Positions 17,926-25,598 of a stretch of DNA of 57,984 nt are shown here, piece by piece. The DNA lies in the NCBI RefSeq assembly GCF_011067745.1, contig NZ_JAAMPJ010000022.1, forward strand, positions 1 to 57,984. The letters are read 5' to 3'. This stretch comes from Lentzea alba. Lineage in GTDB: Bacteria > Actinomycetota > Actinomycetes > Mycobacteriales > Pseudonocardiaceae. The stretch's first letter is position 1. Each line of letters begins with the position of its first letter. Under the pieces are notes generated by a model that was given only the letters and a program-made list of their open reading frames with translations, searched no databases and was not told the DNA's origin. Made by a program: the position numbers and the translations under genes.

Positions 17926-18870
17926 CTATCGGCCACCAACCGGGCGGAACGTGCGGCGGTATGTGTCCGGTGGCACACCAACGGTTCGGTGGAAGTGCCG
18001 GCGCAACGTCGTGGCCGTGCCCATGCCGGACGCCTCGGCGATCTGGTCGACGCTGTCGTCCGTCATCTCCAGCAACTCCTGGGCGCGCCGGATCCGCTGG
18101 GTGTGCAGCCACTGCAACGGCGTGGTGCCCGTGACCGCCTTGAAGAGCCGGGCGAGATGGCGCGAGCTCACGTTCGCCTGCCGCGCCAGGTCCTCGACGG
18201 TGATCGTCTGGTCGAACCGCGCCGAGACCCAGTCGAACAGCTCCGCGAGTGGATGCCCTTCGCCGGACGGCACCGGCGCCAGCACGAACTGCGCCTGCCC
18301 GCCGTCCCGGTGTGGCGGCACGACCAGCCGGCGCGCCGCGGTGTTGGCCGTGGCGGAGCCGTGATCGCTCCGGATCAGGTGCAGGCTCAGGTCGATCGCC
18401 GCCGCCTTGCCCGCACTCGTCATCACCTGGCCGTTGTCGATGTACAGCACGTCCGGGTCGACCTCGACCCGCGGATACCGTTCGGCCAGCACGTCGGTGT
18501 GCGCCCAATGCGTGGTCGCCCGGAGCCCGTCGAGCAGCCCGGCCTCCGCGAGCACGAACGCGCCCGTGCACAGCGAGACGATCCGCGCGCCCTCCTCGTG
18601 CGCCTCCCGGACCGCTTGGACGAGCTCCAAGTCGATCGGGTCGTCCACGTCCGCGAGCGCGGGCACGATCACCGTTTCAGCGCGTTTGAGCTGGTCAAGA
18701 GGCAGATCCGGCTCCAGCGTGAACCTGCCGACGCGCACCGGCGCGTTGCCGCAGACAACCACGCGGTAGTCGAGCTGGGGAGCGGTGAAGATCTCGTACG
18801 TGGCGGTCAGCTCGAAGTGCAGCATCCCGTCGGTCACAGCGAACGCGAGCATGTCCGAAACTGTACGCAT
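17926..18870 (-). CDS. GlxA-family AraC-type transcriptional regulator
   Basis: 314 residues. The N-terminal DJ-1/PfpI-like domain spans about 5-165, with the nucleophile-elbow-like segment IVSLCTGAFVLAEAGLLDG near 98 and ATTHWAHTD. The C-terminal AraC domain (about 215-310) holds both helix-turn-helix units, VEDLARQANVSSRHLARLFK and VDQIAEASGMGTATTLRRHF. An alternative ATG at 18852 would remove six residues. GlxA-type regulators usually control amine or amino-acid catabolism. The gene heads the permease-GNAT-racemase unit after a 28-bp gap and is divergent from 18924. Confidence 0.88.
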   Translation of the reverse strand: MRTVSDMLAFAVTDGMLHFELTATYEIFTAPQLDYRVVVCGNAPVRVGRFTLEPDLPLDQLKRAETVIVPALADVDDPIDLELVQAVREAHEEGARIVSLCTGAFVLAEAGLLDGLRATTHWAHTDVLAERYPRVEVDPDVLYIDNGQVMTSAGKAAAIDLSLHLIRSDHGSATANTAARRLVVPPHRDGGQAQFVLAPVPSGEGHPLAELFDWVSARFDQTITVEDLARQANVSSRHLARLFKAVTGTTPLQWLHTQRIRRAQELLEMTDDSVDQIAEASGMGTATTLRRHFHRTVGVPPDTYRRTFRPVGGR

Positions 18871-18923
18871 CGTGTCGTTCCAGACACTAGTCCGTTCTCG
18901 GGTTCACCAGTTGAATGATCCAC

Positions 18924-19838
18924 ATGGGACACAAGATCGCGGTGTACGGCGCTTCCGGACTCACGGGGCGCTTCGTGGTGGCAGAACTGGAAAAGCGCGG
19001 CTTCTCGGCACTGCCGTTCGGCCGCGCCCAGGCAACGGCGGACGATCCGGCGGCCCTGGACCGGGCACTGGAGGGCGCCGACGCCGTGATCAACGCGGCC
19101 GGCCCGTTCGCGGTCACCGCCCTGCCGCTGATCGCCGCGGCCGAACGGGCGGGCATCCCGTACGTCGACGTGGCGGCCGAGATCGAGGCGAACGCCGACA
19201 CCGTCGCCCGCGGCGCGACGATTCCGGTGGTGCCCGCAATGGCGTTCTTCGGCGGCCTCGGCGACCTGATGGTCACCGCCGCGATGGGCGACTGGACCAC
19301 CGCCGACTCCGCCCACGTCGCCTACGGCCTGAGCGGCTGGCAGCCGAGCCCCGGCACGCTCACCGCGGGCCAGGTCTCCCGCGACCGCCGAGCCGGCCGC
19401 GGTGTCCGGTTCCGCAACGGCGCACTGGAGTACCACTCCGACTCCCCGGCCACCGTGACCTGGGATTTCCCGTCCGGCCCGCGCGAGGTCGTCGCCGAGT
19501 TCACCATGGCCGACGTCGTGACCGTGCCGAGCCACCTGGCGATCCCGGCGGTCACCACCTACATGTCGGTGAGCGCCTCCGACGGCCTGCACAGCGGCGC
19601 GGAACGTCAGGAGGCGGAGACCTTCGAGGTGGACGTAGTAGTCCGCAACGGCTCATCAGAGCGCCGCATGACCGCCACAGGCCGCGACATCTACGCCGTG
19701 ACCGCACCCCTGGCCGTAGAAGCAGCAGAACGCCTGCTAACCGGCCGTTTCAACGTAACCGGCGTGGCCTCAGCAGGCGCGATGTTCGACGCCCAAAACT
19801 TCCTGAACGCCCTGTCCAACGTAATCCCGACCAGCTGA
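18924..19838 (+). CDS. Saccharopine dehydrogenase-like NAD(P)-binding protein
   Basis: 304 residues from the ATG at 18924 (MGHKIAVYGASGLTGRFV); an in-frame ATG at 18915 would add three residues. The N-terminal Rossmann motif YGASGLTGRFVV and the segment ALEGADAVINAAGPF with YVDVAAE are characteristic of the saccharopine dehydrogenase-like/trans-acting enoyl reductase family. The usual length is 350-400, so this is a short member. The function is unknown. The TGA stop lies within the first unit of a 16-bp tandem repeat. Confidence 0.8.
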   Translation: MGHKIAVYGASGLTGRFVVAELEKRGFSALPFGRAQATADDPAALDRALEGADAVINAAGPFAVTALPLIAAAERAGIPYVDVAAEIEANADTVARGATIPVVPAMAFFGGLGDLMVTAAMGDWTTADSAHVAYGLSGWQPSPGTLTAGQVSRDRRAGRGVRFRNGALEYHSDSPATVTWDFPSGPREVVAEFTMADVVTVPSHLAIPAVTTYMSVSASDGLHSGAERQEAETFEVDVVVRNGSSERRMTATGRDIYAVTAPLAVEAAERLLTGRFNVTGVASAGAMFDAQNFLNALSNVIPTS

Positions 19839-19962
19839 ACGCCCGCCAACCTGAACGCCCGCCAACCTGAACGCCCGCCAACCTGAACGCCCGCCAACCT
19901 GAACACCCGCCAACCTGAACACCCGCCAAGCTGAACACCCGCCAAGCTGAACGCCCGCCAAG
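19835..19962. repeat. 16-bp tandem repeat, 8 copies, starting on a stop codon
   Basis: Eight head-to-tail units start at 19835, 19851, 19867, 19883, 19899, 19915, 19931 and 19947. The consensus is CTGAACGCCCGCCAAC; single-base variants are A for G at position 7 and G for C at position 16. The TGA of unit 1 is the stop codon of the upstream gene. Because 16 is not a multiple of three, successive units place TGA in all three forward frames. The array sits between a plus-strand gene and the minus-strand tmRNA. It is not a CRISPR, as there are no spacers. Confidence 0.95.
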
Positions 19963-19990
19963 CTGCGAAGCAGCGAGGCGGGCGGGGGGT

Positions 19991-20035
19991 CCGGGGGCGA
20001 AGCCCCCGGCTGGGGTCTGGGGGCTGGGCCCCCAG
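19991..20035. repeat. GC-rich double-hairpin repeat, copy 1
   Basis: Two adjacent stem-loops are present: CCGGGGGC-gaa-GCCCCCGG (19991-20009) and CTGGGGGC-tg-GGCCCCCAG (20017-20035). A related pair occurs at 28164-28208 beside the initiator tRNA genes. The element lies downstream of tmRNA in the direction of its transcription and could act as a terminator or RNA stabiliser. Confidence 0.75.
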
Positions 20036-20060
20036 AAAACACCCGGAACGAGCAGGCGAA

Positions 20061-20079
20061 GGTGGCCCGCAGGGCCACC
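20061..20079 (-). terminator. Hairpin downstream of tmRNA
   Basis: The perfect stem-loop GGTGGCCC-gca-GGGCCACC lies 19 bp past the tmRNA 3' end. No T-run follows, so intrinsic termination is only likely, perhaps together with the double hairpin at 19991-20035. Confidence 0.45.
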
Positions 20080-20097
20080 GAGCAGCCTTCGGCCGAG

Positions 20098-20472
20098 TGG
20101 AGGTGCCGGGAATCGAACCCGGGTCCTGTGGCGGTTCATCAGGGCTTCTCCGTGCGCAGTCTGCTCTGTCTCTACTTGGCCCCATCAGTCACGCAGACGA
20201 GCTGATGTGACAGGCCCAGTCGCTGTGAGTTTCCCGAACAGCCTCCGCGACCGAGACTGCAGGTAAGCCTTCTAGCTGATGCCGGACACTAGGTCGAAGG
20301 CAACCCTAGGCCGACAACCGCCGCTACTCGCTGTCAGGCAGCAAGAGCGTAAGCGGTGCGCGTGTCGTTAGACGTGGCGCTTATTGGTTTGCGATGACGC
20401 TTGCGGTGGTCTCTCGCCTGCACCGGCACGCTTCCCCTGAATCAACGTCCACAGTCGAAACCGTTCACCCCC
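20098..20472 (-). ncRNA. ssrA: tmRNA
   Basis: The 375-nt gene has the tRNA-like ends GGGGGTGAACGG at the 5' side and GGTTCGA...CACCTCC plus A at the 3' side. The acceptor helix contains the G3-U pair needed for alanine charging. CCA is not encoded. After CAATAAGC the resume codon is GCC, and the tag reads ATSNDTRTAYALAA followed by TGA. The YALAA ending is the usual degradation signal, and the 14-residue tag is slightly longer than the mycobacterial 12-residue one. Its protein partner SmpB is encoded 2.8 kb away on the same strand. Confidence 0.96.
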
Positions 20473-20593
20473 TTGTAGTGGTACGCATAGCATAACGAGT
20501 GGGGCCAACCAGTTCTTCCCGAGGCTGGTAGGGCTGTCCCCACCTCTGACCGGCTAGCTGGCCAGATGGTCTCTGACCAGCGAGAACGACACG

Positions 20594-21832
20594 ATGGACG
20601 GCATGAGGAAACCGAACGCGCTCGCAGCCGGGTTCTACCTGCTGACCAACCTGGTGACCGGCATCTTCTGGTTCACCCTCTCCGTCGTGCTGGTCGTGGT
20701 GGGGCTGGCGACATCGGTCCTGTGGGTCGGTCTGCCGATCCTCTGGCTCGCGATGAACGTGGTGCGCGGTGGTGCGACGATCGAGCGGGCGTGGGTCGGG
20801 GCGGCGTTGCGCACGGACATCCCCAGGCCGTACCGCGAGAGGCCGGACGGCACGCTGTGGCAGCGGTGGAAGGCCCAGTTCACCGATCCGGCGACGTGGC
20901 GCGACTTCGGTTATCTGCTGCTCCTGCTGCCGCTGGGGGTGGTGGAGTTCGCGTCCGTCCTCGCGATGTGGACGGTGGCGGCGGCGTTCGTCGCGGTGCC
21001 GTTCTGGATCGACGACGCGCCGTTCGCGGTGATCGTGGGCGAGTTCTGGACGATCAACTCGTTCACGTCGGCGCTGCCGGTCTCGGTGATCGGTCTGGCG
21101 TTGGTGCCGTTCGCGGTCATCGGCACCAGGTGGCTCGGTGTGCTGCACGGCAGGTTCGCCCGCGGGATGCTCGGGCCGACTCGCGCCGACGCGCTCGCGA
21201 TCGAGGCGGAGCGGTTGCAGTCGAGCCGGGCCCGGGGCGTCGAGGCGGCCGAGGCGGAACGCCGGCGCATCGAACGGGACCTGCACGACGGCGCGCAGCA
21301 GCGGCTCGTCGCGGTGGCGATGGGGCTGGGCCGGGCGAAGTCCAAAATGGACTCCGATCCGGAGGGTGCGGCCGCGCTGATCGCCGAGGCGCACGCGGAC
21401 GCGAAGCTCGCCATCAAGGAGCTGCGCGACCTGGCGCGGGGGATCTACCCGTCCGTGCTCGGCGACCGCGGTCTCGACGCGGCACTGAGTGCGCTGGCCG
21501 CACGCGTCCCGATCGAGGTCGATCTCCAGGTCAACGTCGAACCGCGACCGCCGACATCGGTGGAGAGCGCCGCGTACTTCACCGTCGGCGAAGCGCTCAC
21601 GAACATCACCAAGCACTCCAACGGCACCAAGGCGACCGTGCGGGTCAACCGGGTCGAGACCGGGGTGCTGGTCGAGGTCACCGACAACGGTCAGGGCGGC
21701 GCCGAGCTGAAGCCGGGCGGCGGACTCGCCGGTCTGGCGGACCGGGCTGCCACTATCGACGGTGTGGTTGTCGTCGTCAGCCCCGTTGGTGGGCCGACCG
21801 TTATTCGAGCGGAGTTGCCGTGCGTGTGGTGA
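20594..21832 (+). CDS. Sensor histidine kinase (NarL/DesK type)
   Basis: 412 residues starting MDGMRKPNALAAG; the ATG at 20603 is an alternative start. The N-terminal half has four likely membrane segments in two hairpins (about 12-60 and 100-185), characteristic of the actinobacterial 'sensor domain' family with little extracellular sequence. The HisKA_3 phosphoacceptor box ERDLHDGAQQRL lies near residue 236. The HATPase part follows with GEALTNITKHS near 335, VTDNGQGG near 365 and GGLAGLADR near 382. It overlaps the response regulator by 13 bp and should phosphorylate it. The signal is unknown. Confidence 0.92.
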   Translation: MDGMRKPNALAAGFYLLTNLVTGIFWFTLSVVLVVVGLATSVLWVGLPILWLAMNVVRGGATIERAWVGAALRTDIPRPYRERPDGTLWQRWKAQFTDPATWRDFGYLLLLLPLGVVEFASVLAMWTVAAAFVAVPFWIDDAPFAVIVGEFWTINSFTSALPVSVIGLALVPFAVIGTRWLGVLHGRFARGMLGPTRADALAIEAERLQSSRARGVEAAEAERRRIERDLHDGAQQRLVAVAMGLGRAKSKMDSDPEGAAALIAEAHADAKLAIKELRDLARGIYPSVLGDRGLDAALSALAARVPIEVDLQVNVEPRPPTSVESAAYFTVGEALTNITKHSNGTKATVRVNRVETGVLVEVTDNGQGGAELKPGGGLAGLADRAATIDGVVVVVSPVGGPTVIRAELPCVW

Positions 21833-22461
21833 TCGCCGAGGACTCGGTGCTGCTGAGGGTGGGCGTGCAGCGGTTGCTCGCCGACGAGGGCATCGAAACC
21901 GTTGCGGCAGTGGAGAACGGCGACGACCTGTTGGACGCCGTGACCGAGCACAGGCCGGACCTGTGCGTGGTGGACGTGCGGATGCCGCCGACGTTCACCG
22001 ACGAGGGCCTGCGGGCGGCCATCGAGTGCCGCCGCCGCTACCCCGGGCTGCCGGTGCTGGTGCTGTCGCAGTACGTCGAGGAGCGCTACGCCGTGGAGCT
22101 CCTCGCGGGAGGTGCGAGCGGAGTCGGCTATCTGCTCAAGGAGCGGGTAGCCGATGTGAAGGAGTTCGTCGACGCGGTGCGTCGGGTCGCTGACGGCGGC
22201 ACGAGCATCGACCACGAGGTGATCACGCAGCTCATGGTGCGCAGTAAGAAGAGTCCCGTCGACTCGTTGACGCCCCGCGAACGCGAGGTGCTCGGGCTGA
22301 TGGCACAAGGACTGTCCAACACGGCCATCGCCGGCTCGCTCGTCGTGTCCGACGGCGCGGTGGAGAAGCACGTCGGCAACATCTTCGCCAAGCTCGGCCT
22401 CGAACCTTCGAACTCGGAGCACCGCCGGGTGCGCGCTGTCCTCGCCTACCTGGACAGCTGA
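21820..22461 (+). CDS. NarL/FixJ-family response regulator
   Basis: 213 residues from the GTG at 21820 (MRVVIAEDSVLLRVG). The receiver domain has the acidic pair ED near residue 7, the phospho-aspartate in VVDVRMPP near 52, the T/S position in VLSQYVEE and the lysine in YLLKERVADV near 107. The C-terminal LuxR helix-turn-helix spans about 145-205, with LTPREREVLGLMAQGLSNTAIA and the recognition helix SDGAVEKHVGNIFAKL. It is translationally coupled to the kinase. The end overlaps the convergent amidohydrolase gene by 16 bp. Confidence 0.93.
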   Translation: MRVVIAEDSVLLRVGVQRLLADEGIETVAAVENGDDLLDAVTEHRPDLCVVDVRMPPTFTDEGLRAAIECRRRYPGLPVLVLSQYVEERYAVELLAGGASGVGYLLKERVADVKEFVDAVRRVADGGTSIDHEVITQLMVRSKKSPVDSLTPREREVLGLMAQGLSNTAIAGSLVVSDGAVEKHVGNIFAKLGLEPSNSEHRRVRAVLAYLDS

Positions 22462-23273
22462 AGCAGGCGGGCGCCGTTGTCGTGCAGGATCGCCTGCTCG
22501 GCGGCGGCGCCCAGGCCCCACGACCGGATGGCGTCGAGCTGCACGTCGTAGGGGTACGGGATGTTCGGGAAGTCGGTGCCCAGCACGACCCGGTCCGCCA
22601 GCCCGGCGACGCGCTGAACCCAGCCGTCCGGCAGCGGCACCATCTGCTCGGTGAACGGAACGCCGACCATCGTGGTGTCGACGTGCACGTTCCGATAGCG
22701 CTCGACCAGGTCCAACGCCTGCGAATAGTCGGGCATCCCGGCGTGCGCGATCACCGCGGTCAACCGCGGATGCTTCTTCAGCACTCCCTCGAAGATGCCG
22801 AGCCCCGTGAACTCACCGGGCATCGGCCCGTCGCCGCAGTGCACGACCACCGGCACACCGGCTTCCGCGAGCTGGCCCCAGACACCGTCCAGCAGCTCGT
22901 CCCGCGGGTCGTACCCGCCCACCTGGACGTGTGACTTGAAACAGCGCGCCCCGGCTTCCAACGCCTTGCGCACGTACGCGTCAGCACCCGGTTCCGCGTA
23001 GAACGTGCCCGTCGGAACAGCCTCGGAGGCCCGTGACGCGAAGTCGGCGACCCACTCGTTCAGCCACTGCGCCATGCCCGGCCGGTGCGGGTAGAGCAGT
23101 GGGGCGAACGCGACAACGCCCAGCTCCCGCAGTGCGGTGAGCCGGGCGTTCTCGTCCGTTCGGTAGTGGATGTACCAGTCGACACCGGACTCGCGCACGC
23201 GGTCGAAGTACGCCCAGACCTTGTCGAGAACGTTCTGGGGCATGAAGTGGACGTGGACGTCCACCAGTGCCAT
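22446..23273 (-). CDS. Amidohydrolase family protein (TIM barrel)
   Basis: 275 residues. The metal-binding HxH is in VDVHVHFMPQNV at the N-terminus, later histidines are in VVVHCGDG near 148 and VIAHAGMPD near 180, and the catalytic aspartate is in LGTDFPNIPYPYD near 235. This is the amidohydrolase_2 pattern, whose members hydrolyse or decarboxylate small ring or carboxylate substrates. The ATG overlaps the last base of the smpB stop (TGATG), so it is probably translated from the ftsE-ftsX-smpB mRNA. The substrate is unknown. Confidence 0.85.
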   Translation of the reverse strand: MALVDVHVHFMPQNVLDKVWAYFDRVRESGVDWYIHYRTDENARLTALRELGVVAFAPLLYPHRPGMAQWLNEWVADFASRASEAVPTGTFYAEPGADAYVRKALEAGARCFKSHVQVGGYDPRDELLDGVWGQLAEAGVPVVVHCGDGPMPGEFTGLGIFEGVLKKHPRLTAVIAHAGMPDYSQALDLVERYRNVHVDTTMVGVPFTEQMVPLPDGWVQRVAGLADRVVLGTDFPNIPYPYDVQLDAIRSWGLGAAAEQAILHDNGARLLQLSR

Positions 23274-23749
23274 CAGTAACGGCCCTTCAACGCCCGTCCG
23301 TGCGCCTTGGCGATCTCGCGGTTGGCGTCGCGCTTCGCGATGTCCTGGCGCTTGTCGTAGGCCTTCTTGCCCTTGGCGAGGGCGATCTCGACCTTGACGT
23401 AGCCGTCCTTGAAGTACATCTGCAGCGGGACGAGCGACAGACCGGACTCCTTGGTCTTGCCGATCAGCCGTTCGATCTCCGCCTTGTGCAGCAGGAGCTT
23501 GCGCTTGCGCCGGACCTCGTGGTTCGTCCAGGTGCCCGCCACGTACTCCGGGATGTGCAGCGCGTGCAACCAGATCTCGCCGTCGTCGACCTGGGCGAAG
23601 GCGTCCACGAGGGACGCCCGTCCCATGCGCAGGCTCTTCACCTCGGTGCCGACGAGCTGAATGCCCGCCTCGTAGGTGTCGAGAATGGCCCAGTCGTGCC
23701 GAGCCTTGCGGTTCGACGCGATGACCTTCTGCCCGCGTTCCTTGACCAT
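23273..23749 (-). CDS. smpB: SsrA-binding protein SmpB
   Basis: 158 residues starting MVKERGQKVIASNRKARHDW. The OB-fold body contains the family hallmarks GTEVKSLRMGRASLVDAFAQV, EIWLHALHIPEY and RKRKLLLHK, with KMYFKDGYVKVEIALAKGKK-like residues in SLVPLQMYFKDG and EIALAKGKKAYDKR. The basic C-terminal tail (KRDANREIAKAHGRALKGRY) inserts into the ribosomal mRNA channel. It carries tmRNA to stalled ribosomes. It follows ftsX after 30 bp, as in mycobacteria. Confidence 0.97.
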   Translation of the reverse strand: MVKERGQKVIASNRKARHDWAILDTYEAGIQLVGTEVKSLRMGRASLVDAFAQVDDGEIWLHALHIPEYVAGTWTNHEVRRKRKLLLHKAEIERLIGKTKESGLSLVPLQMYFKDGYVKVEIALAKGKKAYDKRQDIAKRDANREIAKAHGRALKGRY

Positions 23750-23779
23750 GGCGACAACTTTACGTGGTCGTGCGAGCGG

Positions 23780-24682
23780 TTAAAGCCGCACGTAGAGACG
23801 GAGTGTCACGTAGCCGGTGGTGGCCGAGATGACGATCGCGACGAGGAACAGCCACGGCGACACGATCAGGATGTCCAGGTACCCGATCGGCGGGATGATG
23901 CCCGACTCGGTGAGGTTCCTGGTGATCCGGTCGAGGAAGAACGCCTTGAACAGCACCAGGCCGGCGACCGCGGTGACCGAGCCGATGATGCCCGCGACGA
24001 CCGCCTCGATGAGGAACGGCAGCTGCGTGTACCACCGGGTCGCGCCGACCAGTCGCATGATGCCGACCTCGACGCGGCGGGTGAACGCCGACACCTGGAT
24101 GGTGTTCGAGATCAGCAGCAACGCGGCGAACGCCTGGATGAGCGCGAGGATCAGGGCGACGTCGCGCAGACCGTTGAGGCCCTCGAAGAACCGCTCGAGG
24201 AACTTGCCCTGGTCGTCGACGCCCTTGACACCCGGCTTGCCCTCGAAGGCCTGCTTGATGACGTCGGTGCGGTCGGGGTCCTCCAGCTTGACGCGGAAGG
24301 TCGCCGGAATGGCCTCCGGCCGCGCGAGCTTGAGCAGCTCGGGCTGCGCCTCGAAGATCTTCTTGAAGCGCTCGAAGCCCTCGTCGCGGTTCTGGAACAC
24401 CACTGTCTCGACGCCGGAGGTCTGCTCGAGCTGGGAACGCAGACCCGCGCACGGCTGCTGGGTGCAGTCCTTGTCGTTGGCGCTGACGTCGTTCGTCAGC
24501 AGCACGGAGACCTCGAGCTTGCCCGCGTAGTTGGCCTGCATCTTGTCGACCATGCGGACGACGAGCAGGCCACCGCCGAGCAGCCCGAGCGAGATGGCGG
24601 TCGTGAGGATCATCGCGATCGTCATCGTGACGTTCCGGCGAAGTCCGGTGACGACCTCGCTGAACACGAAGCTGGTACGCAT
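23780..24682 (-). CDS. ftsX: Cell division protein FtsX
   Basis: 300 residues. A first membrane segment at about 21-42 (TIAMILTTAISLGLLGGGLLV) is followed by an extracellular domain (about 45-170) with two cysteines (CTQQPC). Three C-terminal membrane segments surround the conserved SAFTRRVEVGIMRLVGATRWY loop. With FtsE it forms the ABC-like complex that activates peptidoglycan hydrolases such as RipC at the divisome. It lies 39 bp downstream of ftsE. Confidence 0.96.
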   Translation of the reverse strand: MRTSFVFSEVVTGLRRNVTMTIAMILTTAISLGLLGGGLLVVRMVDKMQANYAGKLEVSVLLTNDVSANDKDCTQQPCAGLRSQLEQTSGVETVVFQNRDEGFERFKKIFEAQPELLKLARPEAIPATFRVKLEDPDRTDVIKQAFEGKPGVKGVDDQGKFLERFFEGLNGLRDVALILALIQAFAALLLISNTIQVSAFTRRVEVGIMRLVGATRWYTQLPFLIEAVVAGIIGSVTAVAGLVLFKAFFLDRITRNLTESGIIPPIGYLDILIVSPWLFLVAIVISATTGYVTLRLYVRL

Positions 24683-24721
24683 CGGGGGCGGGGTTCCTTG
24701 GGGTTCGGGGGCTAGGGACGC

Positions 24722-25411
24722 TTAACGGCCAACGCCGTAAACGCCGCGTGCGTCATCACGGACGACCTTGCCGTACGCCAACTCGACGACGCGACGGCGC
24801 ATCGAGTCGACGATGCCGTGGTCGTGGGTGGCCATGATGACGGTCGTGCCGGTGCGGTTGATCCGCTCCAGCAGCAACATGATGTCCTGGCTCGTGTCGG
24901 GGTCCAGGTTTCCGGTCGGCTCGTCGGCGATCAGCACCAGCGGCCGGTTCACGAACGCACGGGCGATCGCGACGCGCTGCTGCTCACCACCGGACAGCTC
25001 GGTGGGGAAACGGTCCTCCTTGCCGTCGAGGCCGACCAGCTGCAGCACCTCCGGCACCACCTTGACGATGGTGTTGCGGGGCTTGCCGATGACCTCGAGC
25101 GCGAAGGCGACGTTCTCCGCGACCGTCTTCGTGGGCAGAAGACGGAAGTCCTGGAACACACAACCGATGGACTGACGCAGGCGGGGGACCCTGCGCCGCG
25201 ACATCTTGGCGACGTCGAAGTTGGAGACGTAGACGCGTCCCCTGGTCGGCACCTCTTCGCGCAGCAGCAGGCGCAAGAACGTCGACTTGCCGGACCCCGA
25301 GGGCCCGATCAGGAAGACGAACTCGCCCTTCTCCATCTCGACGGACACGTCGTCGAGCGCGGGACGCGTGGAGGTCTTGTAGACCTTGGAAACGTGTTCG
25401 AGACGAATCAC
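24722..25411 (-). CDS. ftsE: Cell division ATP-binding protein FtsE
   Basis: 229 residues with a GTG start (MIRLEHVSKVYKTS). All ABC ATPase motifs are present: Walker A IGPSGSGKST near 36, Q-loop VFQDFRLLPTKTV near 86, signature ELSGGEQQRVAIARA near 140, Walker B LIADEPTGNLD near 160 and the H-loop MATHDHG near 197. It is the cytosolic ATPase partner of FtsX. It is separated from prfB by 187 bp containing a strong hairpin, so it probably has its own promoter. Confidence 0.97.
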   Translation of the reverse strand: MIRLEHVSKVYKTSTRPALDDVSVEMEKGEFVFLIGPSGSGKSTFLRLLLREEVPTRGRVYVSNFDVAKMSRRRVPRLRQSIGCVFQDFRLLPTKTVAENVAFALEVIGKPRNTIVKVVPEVLQLVGLDGKEDRFPTELSGGEQQRVAIARAFVNRPLVLIADEPTGNLDPDTSQDIMLLLERINRTGTTVIMATHDHGIVDSMRRRVVELAYGKVVRDDARGVYGVGR

Positions 25412-25528
25412 GAGGCGCGAGTCTACTCATGGCCGGGGTAAAGCCCCCGTTCCGGTTAACTTCCGGCCCCGGAAGGGCGGTTCGAACCTCGACGCGGCGT
25501 GTCCGACCAGGCACGTCCCGTCCACGAA

Positions 25529-25568
25529 AAGAGCACGTCCCGCCCTCGTTCGGACTGAACGTGCTCTT
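25529..25568 (-). terminator. Stem-loop between prfB and ftsE
   Basis: The inverted repeat AAGAGCACGT (25529-25538) and ACGTGCTCTT (25559-25568) has a 20-nt loop. It lies 31 bp downstream of the prfB stop and upstream of ftsE on the same strand, so it probably ends the prfB transcript. On the minus strand the 3' arm is followed by TTCG, a weak U-run. Confidence 0.65.
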
Positions 25569-25598
25569 CGCCTCAGATCAGCTGCGGGCCAGTGCCGA

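Noticed and set aside
8803..18870. Secondary-metabolite cluster suggested by two glycosyltransferases and an MFS exporter
   Set aside because: No synthase, peptide synthetase, cyclase or sugar-biosynthesis genes are present, and the genes lie in separate divergent units.
19835..19962. CRISPR array
   Set aside because: The units are directly adjacent with no spacers, and no cas genes are present.
19691..20185. Minus-strand frame with repeated GVQ/GWR motifs, resembling a pentapeptide-repeat protein
   Set aside because: The pattern is produced by translating the 16-bp DNA repeat. The period is not a multiple of three and tmRNA overlaps it.
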